Assembly: GCF_036803785.1 (NCBI RefSeq)
Contig: NZ_DAIRTR010000025.1
Location: 1 to 29,839 of the forward strand
DNA: 29,839 nucleotides
Source of the DNA: Pelomicrobium sp036803785
GTDB taxonomy: Bacteria > Pseudomonadota > Gammaproteobacteria > Burkholderiales > UBA6910
Direction: 5' to 3'
The notes under the pieces are model-generated. The model made no database searches and was not told the DNA's origin. It was given only the letters and a program-made list of their open reading frames with translations. Of this stretch, positions 15,296 to 23,961 are shown piece by piece; positions within the stretch are counted from its first letter, which is position 1, and each line of letters begins with the position of its first letter. The position numbers were made by a program, and so were the translations under genes.

Positions 15296-16177
15296 TCAAC
15301 CGCTCGCGCCGACGCGGAGCACTTCCTGTAGCCGCGTTAGGGCTTCGGGCTCTGCCGCGCCCTTGCGTTCCGCGAGGACGACGGCCACACCCGCCAGGCG
15401 GCGGTAAAGCTCGGCCACCTCCCCTCTCCAAGCGGACAGGGCCTGCAACTGCCGTTCCACGGTGGCCGCATCGCCCCGGGCGACGGGTCCGGTCAAGGCC
15501 TCCACCGGACCCAGCCGGAAGAGGTTCTCCACCGTCTCTCGGGTCAGGGGCTCGGCCACCTTGAGGGCCTGCTCCCGGGGAAGGCCCGCTTTCTCGTAGC
15601 AGGAGAGGGCCACCTCCATCAACGCGGTGAGGTAGTTGCAGGCGAACACGCTCGCCGCGTGATAGATGACCTTGTGGGTCGTTTCCACATGGAACACCCG
15701 TGCGCCGATCGCTTCGAACGCCGGGCGCAGCACCGAGAGGGCCGCCGCGTCCCCTTCCATGGCGCAATAGGTGCCGGCGAAGGTGGCCACCGCCGCCTTG
15801 GGATCGGGCACGGTCTTGACCGGATGGACGCTCGCCACCGCCGCGCCCTGTTCCCGCAGGAAGGCGCACTCGGACGAAGGCAGCGCTCCGCTGGGGTGAA
15901 ACACGATATCGCCTGGCCGCAGCTTCCTCGCCTGGAATAGTCGGCGGCAGGCCGCTACGATCACTCCGTCAGTAGTGGCCACAAGCCACAGGTCGGCGGG
16001 GCTCATGGCCTCCACCGAAGGCGCAGCCCGGCCCGTGCCGATGAAGTTGACCGCCCCCTCCGCACTCTCCTCGGTGCGGTTCACCACCTCCTGCACGCGA
16101 AAGACGTGGGCCTCGGTCCACAGGCGGGCCAGAGTCCGGCCCACCTTGCCGCAACCGACGATGTTGAGGGTTTTCAT
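15296..16177 (-). CDS. Rossmann-fold DUF2520 protein (dehydrogenase-like)
   Basis: The 293-residue protein opens with a dinucleotide-binding motif (LNIVGCGKVGRTLARLW, GXGXXG), has VATTDGVI and HPSGALPSSECAFLREQGA in the middle, and HPVKTVPDP before a helical C-terminal domain with a conserved-looking HKVIYHAASVFACNYL segment. This is the layout of DUF2520 proteins, which resemble NADP-dependent 6-phosphogluconate or ketopantoate reductase-type enzymes. The substrate is unknown. It is the first gene of the operon with the VOC protein and the ABC exporter. The 130 bases upstream (16178-16307) hold no gene. Confidence 0.85.
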   Translation of the reverse strand: MKTLNIVGCGKVGRTLARLWTEAHVFRVQEVVNRTEESAEGAVNFIGTGRAAPSVEAMSPADLWLVATTDGVIVAACRRLFQARKLRPGDIVFHPSGALPSSECAFLREQGAAVASVHPVKTVPDPKAAVATFAGTYCAMEGDAAALSVLRPAFEAIGARVFHVETTHKVIYHAASVFACNYLTALMEVALSCYEKAGLPREQALKVAEPLTRETVENLFRLGPVEALTGPVARGDAATVERQLQALSAWRGEVAELYRRLAGVAVVLAERKGAAEPEALTRLQEVLRVGASG

Positions 16178-16307
16178 GCTTGGATCGGCCGCTCACTACC
16201 CCCGGCGGCGAAAGCGCGCAAAGCGTTATGATACTCGAGTCGGACCCCGACGCCGACAAGCGCCTCGCCCGCGACACGCAAGAGCCGTCCTGAGAGGGGG
16301 AATCCAT

Positions 16308-17261
16308 TCACCCGAGGCTACGGCGACCTCCCAGCGCAGCGGCGAGGCGCTTGAGCCCCAGCCACTGCTGGCGCCAAAACCCGTCGCCATAGTCCCGGCC
16401 CTGAAGCTGGTCCCCCACGCCCGTGGCGGGATAGACCGGGGCGAAGCACGCCGTGCCGAAGAGCAGATCCCATGCCGGGAACAAGGCGGCGAAATTGCAA
16501 CCGCGGGCGGGACCCTCGTGGCCGAGCCCTACGGCATGGTGGATGCGGTGGTAGCGTGGGCTCACCAACAGCCGATCGCCCACCGGCCCGAAAGAGAGCC
16601 GCACGTTGGCGTGGGACAGGCTCTCCACCAGGGCAATGGCGACTAGGAGCCAGGGGAAGGCATCGGGCGGCACGCCGACAGCGAGGGCCACCGTGGTGAA
16701 CCAGGCATAGCGCAAGGCATCGTCCAGCAGGTGGTTGCGGTCGTCGGTCCAAAAGGTCATCTGCCGCTGGCTGTGGTGCAGGGCATGCAGCGCCCACCAG
16801 AACTCCACCCGGTGCTGCAGCCGGTGCATCCAGTAAGCGGAGAAATCCAGAACCAGGAGATGCACGAAGAAGCCCGCAAGGGGATGGGCCGCCAGGAACG
16901 GGACCAGGGCCTCCAATTCCAGAGGCGTGAATCCCTGAAGTCGCAACCACGCCTCTAGCGTCTGGAACACGGGCGAGAGCACGAGAAACAGGAACAAGGG
17001 CACCAGTCCAAGCCGCTGAAGCAGGGTGTAGATTACGTCCAGCCGGGCTTCCCGCCGGTCCGCCCATTGTTCCACCGGCCGCCACCGCTCCAGCGGAGCG
17101 AACAAGGCGAAGGCGATGGCGACTTGGGCCGCGCCGAGGAGCACGCTCTCCAACGCGTCGAAGGCCCCCTCCGCGTATTCGACAAGGCCGAAAGCATACA
17201 GGAGTGGTAGCACGAACTCCTGGAACAGGAAGCCTTGCAGAGCGGTGAACAGCGCTTCCAC
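16308..17261 (-). CDS. Membrane-bound fatty-acid hydroxylase / sterol desaturase family protein
   Basis: This 317-residue membrane protein carries the histidine clusters of the di-iron fatty-acid hydroxylase superfamily: HRLQH (146-150), HALHH (159-163), NHLLDD and HRIHH. Several hydrophobic spans (FALFAPLERW, VPLFLFLVLSPVF, FFVHLLVLDFSAYW) place it in the cytoplasmic membrane. Family members hydroxylate or desaturate lipids using oxygen and an electron donor. The start is GTG 17261, eight bases after the stop of the upstream deacetylase gene, with no clear ribosome-binding site, so translational coupling is likely. The lipid substrate is unknown. Confidence 0.9.
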   Translation of the reverse strand: MEALFTALQGFLFQEFVLPLLYAFGLVEYAEGAFDALESVLLGAAQVAIAFALFAPLERWRPVEQWADRREARLDVIYTLLQRLGLVPLFLFLVLSPVFQTLEAWLRLQGFTPLELEALVPFLAAHPLAGFFVHLLVLDFSAYWMHRLQHRVEFWWALHALHHSQRQMTFWTDDRNHLLDDALRYAWFTTVALAVGVPPDAFPWLLVAIALVESLSHANVRLSFGPVGDRLLVSPRYHRIHHAVGLGHEGPARGCNFAALFPAWDLLFGTACFAPVYPATGVGDQLQGRDYGDGFWRQQWLGLKRLAAALGGRRSLG

Positions 17262-17269
17262 GACAGAAC

Positions 17270-17989
17270 TTAATTAAGCGTCTCAAAGCAGAAGCCGCGG
17301 GCCTTCAGCCCTGCGAGCAGGGGATCGAGCATGGGGGCGAAGGGCTCGCGCCGGGACCGGATGCCGAGGTGCATCATGAGGATGTCGCCCGCCCGCACCT
17401 CGACCAGGGCCTTGTTGAGCAGCACCTGGTTAGGATAGCGCTCGGAAGGTAATTCGTCCCCAAGGAAGCCTGCCGGGCTCCAGCCCACGTGCCGGAAACC
17501 ACAGGCTTGCGCGTATTCCAGGGTCCTCGGCGTGGTGCGGCCGCCCGGCGCCCGCCACAAGGGGGCAAGCCCGCGCCCCGTCATGGCTTTAAAGGCTTCG
17601 TCCACCCGAGCAATCTCCCGGCATACGCCGTCCTGGTCGAGGGCTTCCCTCCGGGACCCGTCCCCGCTCACGTAGGCGACGCGCCCTGCGTCCACGTCCC
17701 GACGGAAATACCAGTGGCGCCAAGTGTGGCTGCCGAAAGCGTGGCCTTCGGCCGCGCGGGCCTTCCAGTAGTCAGCCCACGACGCCTCCAGCGCATGATC
17801 GCCGCGAAAAGTCTTTTCGTTGGCGAGGAAAAACGTGGCGCGCACGCCGTGCTTGTCGAGAGTCTGGGCGATCAGCGCCGCGTGGCGCATGTCGCCCGTA
17901 TCCAGGGTGAGGTAAAGAGGCTTGGTGCACTGGGCCTGCGCCGCGCCCGCTAGTACAAGACCCAGGATGGACAGCGAAAGCCGCGTCAT
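17270..17989 (-). CDS. Secreted polysaccharide deacetylase (NodB family) with unusual DTGD motif
   Basis: The 239-residue protein has a signal peptide (ending AAQAQ before CTKP) and a NodB homology domain: YLTLDTGDMRHA, ATFFLANEK, GSHTWRHW with the metal-binding HxxxH (His88, His92), and WRAPGGRTTPRTLEYAQ. The usual TFDDG motif, which gives the catalytic base and a metal ligand, is DTGD here (Asp30 to Asp33), so the second Asp is displaced. Family members remove N- or O-acetyl groups from cell-wall or exopolysaccharides. The gene lies 18 bases after the beta-propeller gene and 8 before the lipid hydroxylase gene, forming a tight three-gene operon. The activity is plausible but the motif change leaves it open. 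Confidence 0.85.
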   Translation of the reverse strand: MTRLSLSILGLVLAGAAQAQCTKPLYLTLDTGDMRHAALIAQTLDKHGVRATFFLANEKTFRGDHALEASWADYWKARAAEGHAFGSHTWRHWYFRRDVDAGRVAYVSGDGSRREALDQDGVCREIARVDEAFKAMTGRGLAPLWRAPGGRTTPRTLEYAQACGFRHVGWSPAGFLGDELPSERYPNQVLLNKALVEVRAGDILMMHLGIRSRREPFAPMLDPLLAGLKARGFCFETLN

Positions 17990-18007
17990 CTTCCGCTCTG
18001 CCCGCCG

Positions 18008-18988
18008 TCATTCGCCGGGAGCATCGTAGGCAAGCAAGATGCCGTGGGGCGAGCGGCCCACAGGAATCTGCTTGATGAGGCGCCGAGTTCCCATGTCGAT
18101 CACCGACACCTTGCCTGACCAGCGGGAAGTGACCCACAGCTGCTTTCCGTCCCGGGTGAGCTCCATGCAGTCCGGTCCTCCGGGCACGGGAATTTGCTCC
18201 ACCACCGCGAGCCGCTCCACGTCCACCACCGACACGGTGTCGGAGATGCGGTTGGACACGAGCACCCGTTTTCCCCCAGGAAGGGGAAGGAAGTTGTGGG
18301 CCCCTCTCCCCGTTGGGATACGGGCCACCGTCGCAGGCGTGCGCCAGTCGATCACTTCCAGGTAGTCCGCGCCGGTCATGCCCACTAACAGGTAGCGTTC
18401 GTCCGGCGTCATCCACACCCCGGCGGGGGCTTCTCCCACCGGATGTTTCCACTTAACCGTCTGGTGAGCAAGATCAATGGCGGCGAGCCGGTTCTCCCCC
18501 TGTAGGGTGACAAACACGAGGGACGAGTCCCGCGTGTAGGCCAGGTGGCTCGGCATCTTGCCCAGCTCCAAGCGCTTGACCAGCTTGAGGGTGGCGGCCT
18601 CGTACAGGTCCACCTGATCAAGGCGCAGGGAGTTGACCACCAGCCAGCGCCGGTCCGGACTATAGGCCAAGTGGTAAGGATCGCTCACTTGCGGGATGCG
18701 GGCCCGGATCTCCCGGCGCCGGGCATCCAGCAGCACCAGCTCATTGCCCGCGGCGTTGGCGATCAGGAGGTCATGACCCGCCAGCGCCCGGATCAAGTGG
18801 TGCGGCTCCTTGCCCACGTAGAGGCGGGCGGATTCGCTCAGCGTACCTAGGTCGATCAGGCTCACGGTCCCATCCCGGGAGTTGAGCACCACGGCCGTGT
18901 CGGCGAAGGAAGTCCCGCCTCCCAAGGCCCCTACGAGCCCCAACCCGACAAGCCCGGCTCTCAGGCAGTACCCAGCGATTGCCTTCAA
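18008..18988 (-). CDS. Periplasmic YncE-like beta-propeller protein
   Basis: This 326-residue protein has a signal peptide (about residues 1-30, ending TSFA before DTA) and six or seven repeats of about 42 residues, each with a pattern such as RDGTVSLIDLGTL, DYLEVIDWRTPATVARIPTG, DTVSVVDVERLAVVEQIPV and GKVSVIDMGTRRLIKQIPVG. This is the YVTN/YncE type of propeller. Such proteins bind ligands or scaffold partners in the periplasm and often accompany quinoprotein systems, but no catalytic residues are visible. It leads an operon with a deacetylase and a lipid hydroxylase, suggesting a role in envelope modification. The 159 bases upstream (18989-19147) hold no gene. Confidence 0.85.
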   Translation of the reverse strand: MKAIAGYCLRAGLVGLGLVGALGGGTSFADTAVVLNSRDGTVSLIDLGTLSESARLYVGKEPHHLIRALAGHDLLIANAAGNELVLLDARRREIRARIPQVSDPYHLAYSPDRRWLVVNSLRLDQVDLYEAATLKLVKRLELGKMPSHLAYTRDSSLVFVTLQGENRLAAIDLAHQTVKWKHPVGEAPAGVWMTPDERYLLVGMTGADYLEVIDWRTPATVARIPTGRGAHNFLPLPGGKRVLVSNRISDTVSVVDVERLAVVEQIPVPGGPDCMELTRDGKQLWVTSRWSGKVSVIDMGTRRLIKQIPVGRSPHGILLAYDAPGE

Positions 18989-19147
18989 GGAAAACCCCCA
19001 GGAAATCGTTATCCCGGGAATTAAACGCCGCGCCCCGGCCAGGCGTTGACCTGCCCGCGGTGCAAGGCTTCATTGCTCGGGAGCATGCTGCGCCATGTCG
19101 GGAAGCCTGGCAACGCTTGGTCCCGCCGGATGAGCACGCCCCCGCCG

Positions 19148-20389
19148 CTAAGCCCATGCTCTGCCCCACCATGCCAGGGTGGCGCCCGCGCAGGCCAGGG
19201 AAAGCAGGGTCACGGGCACGCCGACCCGGGCATGGCGCCGCCAGTCGATCACGATGCCGTGGCGCGCGGCGGCCTCCACCACGATGATGTTGGCGATGCT
19301 GCCCACGATGAGCAGGTTGCCTGCCAGGGTGCTCGCGAGCGCGAGGAGCGTCCCGGCCATGGGATGGGAGGCAAGCGGCAACAGCAGCATCACCGCGGGC
19401 ACGTTGGAGACGAGATTGCTGAGGACGAAGGTGGTGAAGAAAAGGGGCATGGGAGATCGCAGGTCGATTCCTTCCCGGGCGAGCGCCGCCACCAGCTCGG
19501 CCGGAAGCCCGGTCTTCTCCAGGGCATGGTTCACCACGAAGAGCCCTACGAACAGCACCAGCAATTGCCAGTCCACCAGCCCCAGCATGTGGCGGGAATG
19601 AAGCCTGCGGCTCATGAGGAGCAGCCCTGCACCACCCAGGGCAAGAAGCTCCCGGGGCCACGGGGTGAAAAGAAATGCGGCGAACAGGAAGGCCGCCACC
19701 GAAAGCCCCTTGACCGCCTGCCAGCGGTTGAAGGTCGTGTACGCTTCCACCCGCCGCTCGTTGGAGTACGCCCCAGGCACCGCCCGTTCCCATCGCCTGC
19801 GGGTGGCAAGGACGATCACCGCCCAGGTGATCACCAGCCCCGCCACGACCGGAAGGGCCGCTTCCCGCAGGTAGCCAGGAAAGGAGAGCTCCAATCGCTC
19901 GCCGATCAGCATGTTCTGGGGATTGCCGATCAAGGTGGCAGCCGAGCCGATGTTGGCGCTGCATGCGAGCGCAAGCAGATAGGGAACGGGATCCAGACGC
20001 CGCTCGCGGCATGCGTCGATTAACACCGGCGCCACTGCCAGGCAGACGATGTCGTTGCTGAACACAGCAGAAAGCGCCGCCACCACCACGATCAGCAGCG
20101 CAAGCAGCGCTGGGGGCGAAAGGGGTAGCGCGGTCAGGCGCTGGGTGACGAAGGTATAGAAGCCCCCAAGCCGAAGCTGGGCGGAAATGACCATGAAGGC
20201 AAAGAGTAGGATCAGGGTGGGGACGTGCACTGCTGCCCACGCCTCTTCCAGACTGACCGCCTCCATGGCAATCAAGGCAATCGCCCCGAGCAGGGCGATC
20301 CCGGTACGGTCGAGCTGCAGGAAGGGCAGCCCGCCCAGGATCATGCCCAGATACACGAAAACGAAGACGGCGAGGATGGCGGTGCTCAC
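19148..20389 (-). CDS. ArsB/CitM-superfamily inner-membrane ion transporter
   Basis: The 413-residue protein has about 11 hydrophobic spans and two inverted halves with the family's Asn-Pro type loops: FSNDIVCLAVAPVLID, ANIGSAATLIGNPQNMLIG in the first half and LSNLVSNVPAVMLLLPLA with GNLLIVGSIANIIVVEAA in the second. This is the ion transporter superfamily that includes ArsB, CitM and SLC13-type anion carriers. The NPQNMLIG motif is typical of its transporters for anions or sodium/proton exchange, but the substrate cannot be assigned. No arsR or arsC lies nearby. The start is probably GTG 20389, with a weak GGAGCG upstream. Confidence 0.85.
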   Translation of the reverse strand: MSTAILAVFVFVYLGMILGGLPFLQLDRTGIALLGAIALIAMEAVSLEEAWAAVHVPTLILLFAFMVISAQLRLGGFYTFVTQRLTALPLSPPALLALLIVVVAALSAVFSNDIVCLAVAPVLIDACRERRLDPVPYLLALACSANIGSAATLIGNPQNMLIGERLELSFPGYLREAALPVVAGLVITWAVIVLATRRRWERAVPGAYSNERRVEAYTTFNRWQAVKGLSVAAFLFAAFLFTPWPRELLALGGAGLLLMSRRLHSRHMLGLVDWQLLVLFVGLFVVNHALEKTGLPAELVAALAREGIDLRSPMPLFFTTFVLSNLVSNVPAVMLLLPLASHPMAGTLLALASTLAGNLLIVGSIANIIVVEAAARHGIVIDWRRHARVGVPVTLLSLACAGATLAWWGRAWA

Positions 20390-20459
20390 GCGCGCTCCGC
20401 GGGACGGAGCCGCGATTTATACCCGATCCCGCCCGGGTTGGCGAGGGCCGTTTCGCTCC

Positions 20460-21005
20460 TCAAGGACGGTCGTGCCGGCGGTCGGGAGCCTCGAACCAGG
20501 CTTCGTATCTCTCTAGCGCCCGCAGCACGTGCTGCAGGCCCGTCCGTCGCTTGGCGAACAAACCCTTGCCCGCCAGGGCGTCAATGCCCCGCATGAGCTC
20601 CGCCAGCACTGCCTTCCACGCAGCGTCCGCCCCTAGCGCCAGGCGGCTATGCAACATGACCCGGGCCACCTCGTTCTCGAGCTGCGTGGCCAACACCTCG
20701 TAACAGGTCGCTACCCTGTCGTCCCCGTCCCGAGCAAGCTCTTGCTCGACCAGGGTCCGCATTCGCGCCATGGCCTCCGCTAAGATGGAGTCGGCGGGCC
20801 ATTTGCCACCGCCCTGCGCCTCGGGCATTGCCCCTGGCGCATCGGCCGCTTCCAGGCCGCCGGAGCGATCTTCCTGGCGCTCGGAAAGGACCATCAAGGG
20901 AACGTCACGGACTTGCATGGGGTTTGGCTGAAGGAGGCGAAAGCCCAAGCACGCGACCACGCCCTTGGGTTCCCCCCCTTCGTCGAAGGTCCTTTTCTTC
21001 TTCAC
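20460..21005 (-). CDS. Hypothetical helical protein
   Basis: The 181-residue reading frame has a low-complexity, charged N-terminal third and a predicted helical C-terminal two thirds (SILAEAMARMRTLVEQELARDG, VARVMLHSRLALGADAAWKAVLAELMRGIDAL). No signal peptide, membrane span or family motif is visible. The start is uncertain: GTG 21005 begins KKKRTF, while in-frame ATG codons at 20918 and 20894 are alternatives, and none has a convincing ribosome-binding site. It stands alone, with 200 bases to ahpD on one side and 70 to the transporter on the other. Confidence 0.55.
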   Translation of the reverse strand: MKKKRTFDEGGEPKGVVACLGFRLLQPNPMQVRDVPLMVLSERQEDRSGGLEAADAPGAMPEAQGGGKWPADSILAEAMARMRTLVEQELARDGDDRVATCYEVLATQLENEVARVMLHSRLALGADAAWKAVLAELMRGIDALAGKGLFAKRRTGLQHVLRALERYEAWFEAPDRRHDRP

Positions 21006-21205
21006 AAAACATTAGACAACGCGCATAGCGGTCGCGTTGCGATACGTCTGGGAGTACCATGGGCCGACCAAGCTCGTTTCCCTCGCCCCGCCAGCGCGCA
21101 CCTGTCAGGCTCGTGGTGCACCCTGGGCCCTCTGGCCGGGCAGAGCCCGGGCGATGAACCGGGCGCAAGGCAGCGGGGCGATCCCCGGCATCTGCTTGCG
21201 CGCCT

Positions 21206-21760
21206 TCAAGCGGCCTCAGCCAGCCTCTTCCCGGACAAAGCCACCTCGCCCTCCAGCACCACCGCTACCGCGTGTACCACGGCGCCGATGCGCACTGCCG
21301 CCTGCACCTGCTCGGGGGTGAGCCCCGCTGCCCGCACCACTTTCTCATGGGCAGCGAGGCACGCACCGCAGCCATTCACCGCAGAGACCGCCAGGCACCA
21401 CAGCTCGAAGGTTTCCCGGGCGATCCCATGGGTGGCAATGGCGTTCATGCGCAGCTTCGCCGGCAGGCTCCCGTATTCGGGATTTTCCACCAAGTGCAGG
21501 AACCGGTAGTACACGTTGTTCATGCCCATGAGGGCGGCCGCGGCCTTGGCCGCGGCAAGCTCCCGCTCGCTCAGCCGGGGAGCGAACTCGGCGACCACCG
21601 CCTCAATCACCCCGGACTCCCGCGAAGCGAGGGCGGTCGCGATGAAGGCGCCGGCCTTCTGGACCTCGGTGAGTACCGTCTCAGTCGCCAGCGTGCCGAG
21701 ATTCAGCTTGAGATCCTTGGCATAATCCGGCAGCCGGTCTTTCAGGGCCTGGAATGTCAT
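21206..21760 (-). CDS. ahpD: Alkyl hydroperoxide reductase D (AhpD), peroxidase/disulfide reductase
   Basis: This 184-residue protein is of full AhpD length and carries the carboxymuconolactone-decarboxylase-fold active site NGCGACLAAHE, with the redox pair Cys131 and Cys134 and His138. AhpD passes electrons to the peroxiredoxin AhpC, replacing the AhpF flavoprotein. The gene lies 37 bases downstream of ahpC in the same direction and has its own strong ribosome-binding site (AAAGGAGTC). No ahpF is visible. A short GC-rich stem (CCGGGC-AGA-GCCCGG, 21136-21150) downstream could help end the transcript. Confidence 0.92.
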   Translation of the reverse strand: MTFQALKDRLPDYAKDLKLNLGTLATETVLTEVQKAGAFIATALASRESGVIEAVVAEFAPRLSERELAAAKAAAALMGMNNVYYRFLHLVENPEYGSLPAKLRMNAIATHGIARETFELWCLAVSAVNGCGACLAAHEKVVRAAGLTPEQVQAAVRIGAVVHAVAVVLEGEVALSGKRLAEAA

Positions 21761-21797
21761 AGAAGACTCCTTTCTTCGATGGAGGGGTCCGGGCGCT

Positions 21798-22337
21798 TCA
21801 AGCGGCCTTGAGCACCGGGTCGCCTTTCTTCCAGTTGCACGGGCACAGCTCGTCGGTCTGGAGGGCGTCCAGGGTACGCAGCACCTCGTCCACGTTGCGG
21901 CCCACGTTCAGGTCATGGACCGAAGCGAAGCGAATCACGCCTTGCGGATCGATGATGAAGGTGGCCCGCAAGGCCACGCCCTCCTTCTGGTCCAGCACAC
22001 CGAAGGCCTGGGAGATCTCCCGCTTCACATCCGCCAGCATGGGAAACGGCAGCTCCCTGAGATCCGGGTGGGACTTGCGCCACGCGAGATGGACGTACTC
22101 GCTGTCGATGGACACACCGTAGATCACCGCATCCCGATCGTTGAATTCGCCGGCCAGCTTGCCGAAGGCGGCGATCTCGGTGGGGCACACGAAAGTGAAG
22201 TCCTTGGGCCAGAAGAAAATGACTTTCCACTTGCCCTCGTCCGACCGGTCGGTCACCCGGGTAAAGGCTTTGTCGTCCTCGATGGACACCACGGCCTTAA
22301 CCTCAAACGGGGGAATGCGGTCGCCAATCGTCAACAT
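21798..22337 (-). CDS. ahpC: Alkyl hydroperoxide reductase C (AhpC), 2-Cys peroxiredoxin
   Basis: The 179-residue peroxiredoxin has the peroxidatic cysteine Cys51 in WPKDFTFVCPTEI and resolving cysteines in DELCPCNW (Cys165 and Cys167), plus IYGVSIDSEYVHLAW. The extra cysteine next to the resolving one is characteristic of the AhpC type that is reduced by AhpD. I chose ATG 22337 because it follows a near-perfect ribosome-binding site (AAGGAGGTCATGAC) and gives the family's usual start MLTIGDRIPPF. The protein detoxifies hydrogen peroxide, organic peroxides and peroxynitrite in the cytoplasm. It is divergent from oxyR, which very likely controls it. Confidence 0.95.
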   Translation of the reverse strand: MLTIGDRIPPFEVKAVVSIEDDKAFTRVTDRSDEGKWKVIFFWPKDFTFVCPTEIAAFGKLAGEFNDRDAVIYGVSIDSEYVHLAWRKSHPDLRELPFPMLADVKREISQAFGVLDQKEGVALRATFIIDPQGVIRFASVHDLNVGRNVDEVLRTLDALQTDELCPCNWKKGDPVLKAA

Positions 22338-22461
22338 GTCATGACCTCCTTGAGCGTTTGCCGGTTGAACACGGCGCGCAGTGTGCCCCATCTTGCATGA
22401 TCGATCCAATGATAAAATTCGTTTACAGTGATCGGCTATATCGATATGGAAAGCGTCCTCC
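22338..22461. promoter_or_regulatory. Divergent ahpC-oxyR control region
   Basis: The 124-base gap between the divergent genes is AT-rich near its oxyR side. ACAG-N7-CTAT (22425-22439) fits half of the OxyR motif ATAG-N7-CTAT, and a perfect palindrome ATATCGATAT (22438-22447) lies just before oxyR. On the minus strand TATCAT could be the ahpC -10 element. The OxyR site is a position-based proposal. Confidence 0.45.
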
Positions 22462-23415
22462 ATGCCTGCACTCCCTACCCTGCGCCAGCTGAGCTACCTG
22501 GTGGAGCTGGCCGACCGGCTCAATTTCCGCGAAGCGGCACAGGCCCAGCACGTCACTCAGTCCACCCTGTCCGCCGGCATCAAGGAGCTCGAGAGCGTGC
22601 TGGGAGTGCAGCTGGTCGAGCGGGATAAGCGCCACGTGCGGCTCACCGCCGCGGGCGAGGAGGTGGTGGCGCGAGCCCGGGAGCTGCTCGCTGCCGCCCA
22701 GGACCTGGCGGACATTGCCCGCCGGGCCGGAGAGCCCTTGGGCGGCCCCCTGCGGCTCGGGGTCATTCCCACCATCGCCCCCTTTCTCCTGCCCAGCCTG
22801 CTGCCGCCCCTGCGCCAGGCCTACCCGTCCCTCAAGCTCTACCTGCGGGAGGACCTCACCGAGCGGCTGCTGGAACAGGTGCAAGGGGGAAAGTTGGACT
22901 TCGCCCTGATCGCCCTCCCCTACGACACCGGCGACATGTGGGTGCGGGCGTTGTTCGTGGATGAGTTCTGGTTCGTCGCCCGGGAGGACGATCCCCTCGC
23001 CCGGGCGGAAGCGGTGGCGGTGAAGGCCATCGACCCCGACGCCGTCCTGCTGCTGGAAGAAGGCCACTGCCTGCGGGAGCACGCCATCGAAGCCTGCGGC
23101 GCCCGAGGTGCCCGCTCGGGCTCCCGGGTGGAGGCCACCAGCCTGCATACCCTCATCCAGATGGTAGAAGGCGGGCTGGGCGTCACCCTGCTTCCCGAGA
23201 TGACCCTCAAGGCAGGCATCCTCAAGGGCACGCGGCTCACCGCCCGGCCCTTTGCCGCTCAGGCACCTTTCCGCACGGTGGCCCTGGCAGCTCGCCGCAC
23301 CACCCCGCGGCGCCGCGATTTCGAGCTGCTCGCTGATTTCATCGCCGCCCAGGCACGCGCGAGCGCCCGGGCCGGCATTCCCGCCCATCGGCGTGCCCAG
23401 CCCAGGACCCGCTGA
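22462..23415 (+). CDS. oxyR: OxyR, peroxide-sensing LysR-type regulator
   Basis: The 317-residue protein has the LysR-type N-terminal helix-turn-helix (NFREAAQAQHVTQSTLSAGIKELE) and an OxyR-type sensor domain with the redox cysteines Cys203 in EEGHCLREHA and Cys212 in EACGA, spaced nine residues apart as Cys199 and Cys208 are in Escherichia coli. Peroxide forms a disulfide between them and switches the tetramer to its activating form. GGAAAG precedes ATG 22462. Its divergence from ahpC-ahpD gives the typical autoregulated stress unit. The C-terminal 20 residues are Arg-rich and probably not part of the conserved fold. Confidence 0.93.
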   Translation: MPALPTLRQLSYLVELADRLNFREAAQAQHVTQSTLSAGIKELESVLGVQLVERDKRHVRLTAAGEEVVARARELLAAAQDLADIARRAGEPLGGPLRLGVIPTIAPFLLPSLLPPLRQAYPSLKLYLREDLTERLLEQVQGGKLDFALIALPYDTGDMWVRALFVDEFWFVAREDDPLARAEAVAVKAIDPDAVLLLEEGHCLREHAIEACGARGARSGSRVEATSLHTLIQMVEGGLGVTLLPEMTLKAGILKGTRLTARPFAAQAPFRTVALAARRTTPRRRDFELLADFIAAQARASARAGIPAHRRAQPRTR

Positions 23416-23427
23416 GCAGAGGATCGA

Positions 23428-23961
23428 TCAGGCGAGAGGCCGCTCGCCGTTTCCTGCGCCATCCCACGGTGGTCCTGCATCACCGCCGGCGATGCCACTG
23501 GCATCGAGCACGTCCTGCACGTAGCGGTACACCCCTGGTTCGTGGGACGCCCGGGGTCCCGCCACGTTGAGTACCCTCACCCGGTGCCGGCGCAGGAAAT
23601 CGGCGAGAAGCGATAGCGCGTCCACGCCGGGATGCAGGTGCAGGCAAGGTTTTCCCAGCCGCTCGGCCAGCTCCCGGGTGAGTCTGGAGCCGCCGGAGAG
23701 AACGGGAGCGAGGGAGAGAATCACCGTGGCGTCGGCATCGCGCACGTTCCACTCGGTGCGCTGGGCGTAATCGGCCGAAGGCGTCTCCATGAGGGGATAG
23801 CGGGCGTCGATGGGGCCGTCCTCGGCTCGCCGCCCCTTCGGGCACCAGCCGCCGCAGGGCACGCCATGGGCCAGAGCCCAGTCCAGAGCCGCCCGGTCGG
23901 CTCCCGTCTGCCCGCCGGAGACGATTTTTTCCACCCTCGAGGCGGCACCCGCTCTTCCCAT
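23428..23961 (-). CDS. YpsA/SLOG-fold protein, putative molybdenum-carrier family
   Basis: This 177-residue protein begins RVEKIVSGGQTGADRAALDWA and continues with VPCGGWCPKGRRAEDGPID, YPLMETPSADYAQRTEWNV, VRDADATVILSLAP and GSRLTRELAERLGKPCLHLH. These are the blocks of the family named putative molybdenum carrier, a circularly permuted SLOG (YpsA-like) fold that binds nucleotide-like ligands. Its true role is unsettled. Its start codon overlaps the stop of the upstream DUF4870 gene, indicating translational coupling. Confidence 0.85.
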   Translation of the reverse strand: MGRAGAASRVEKIVSGGQTGADRAALDWALAHGVPCGGWCPKGRRAEDGPIDARYPLMETPSADYAQRTEWNVRDADATVILSLAPVLSGGSRLTRELAERLGKPCLHLHPGVDALSLLADFLRRHRVRVLNVAGPRASHEPGVYRYVQDVLDASGIAGGDAGPPWDGAGNGERPLA

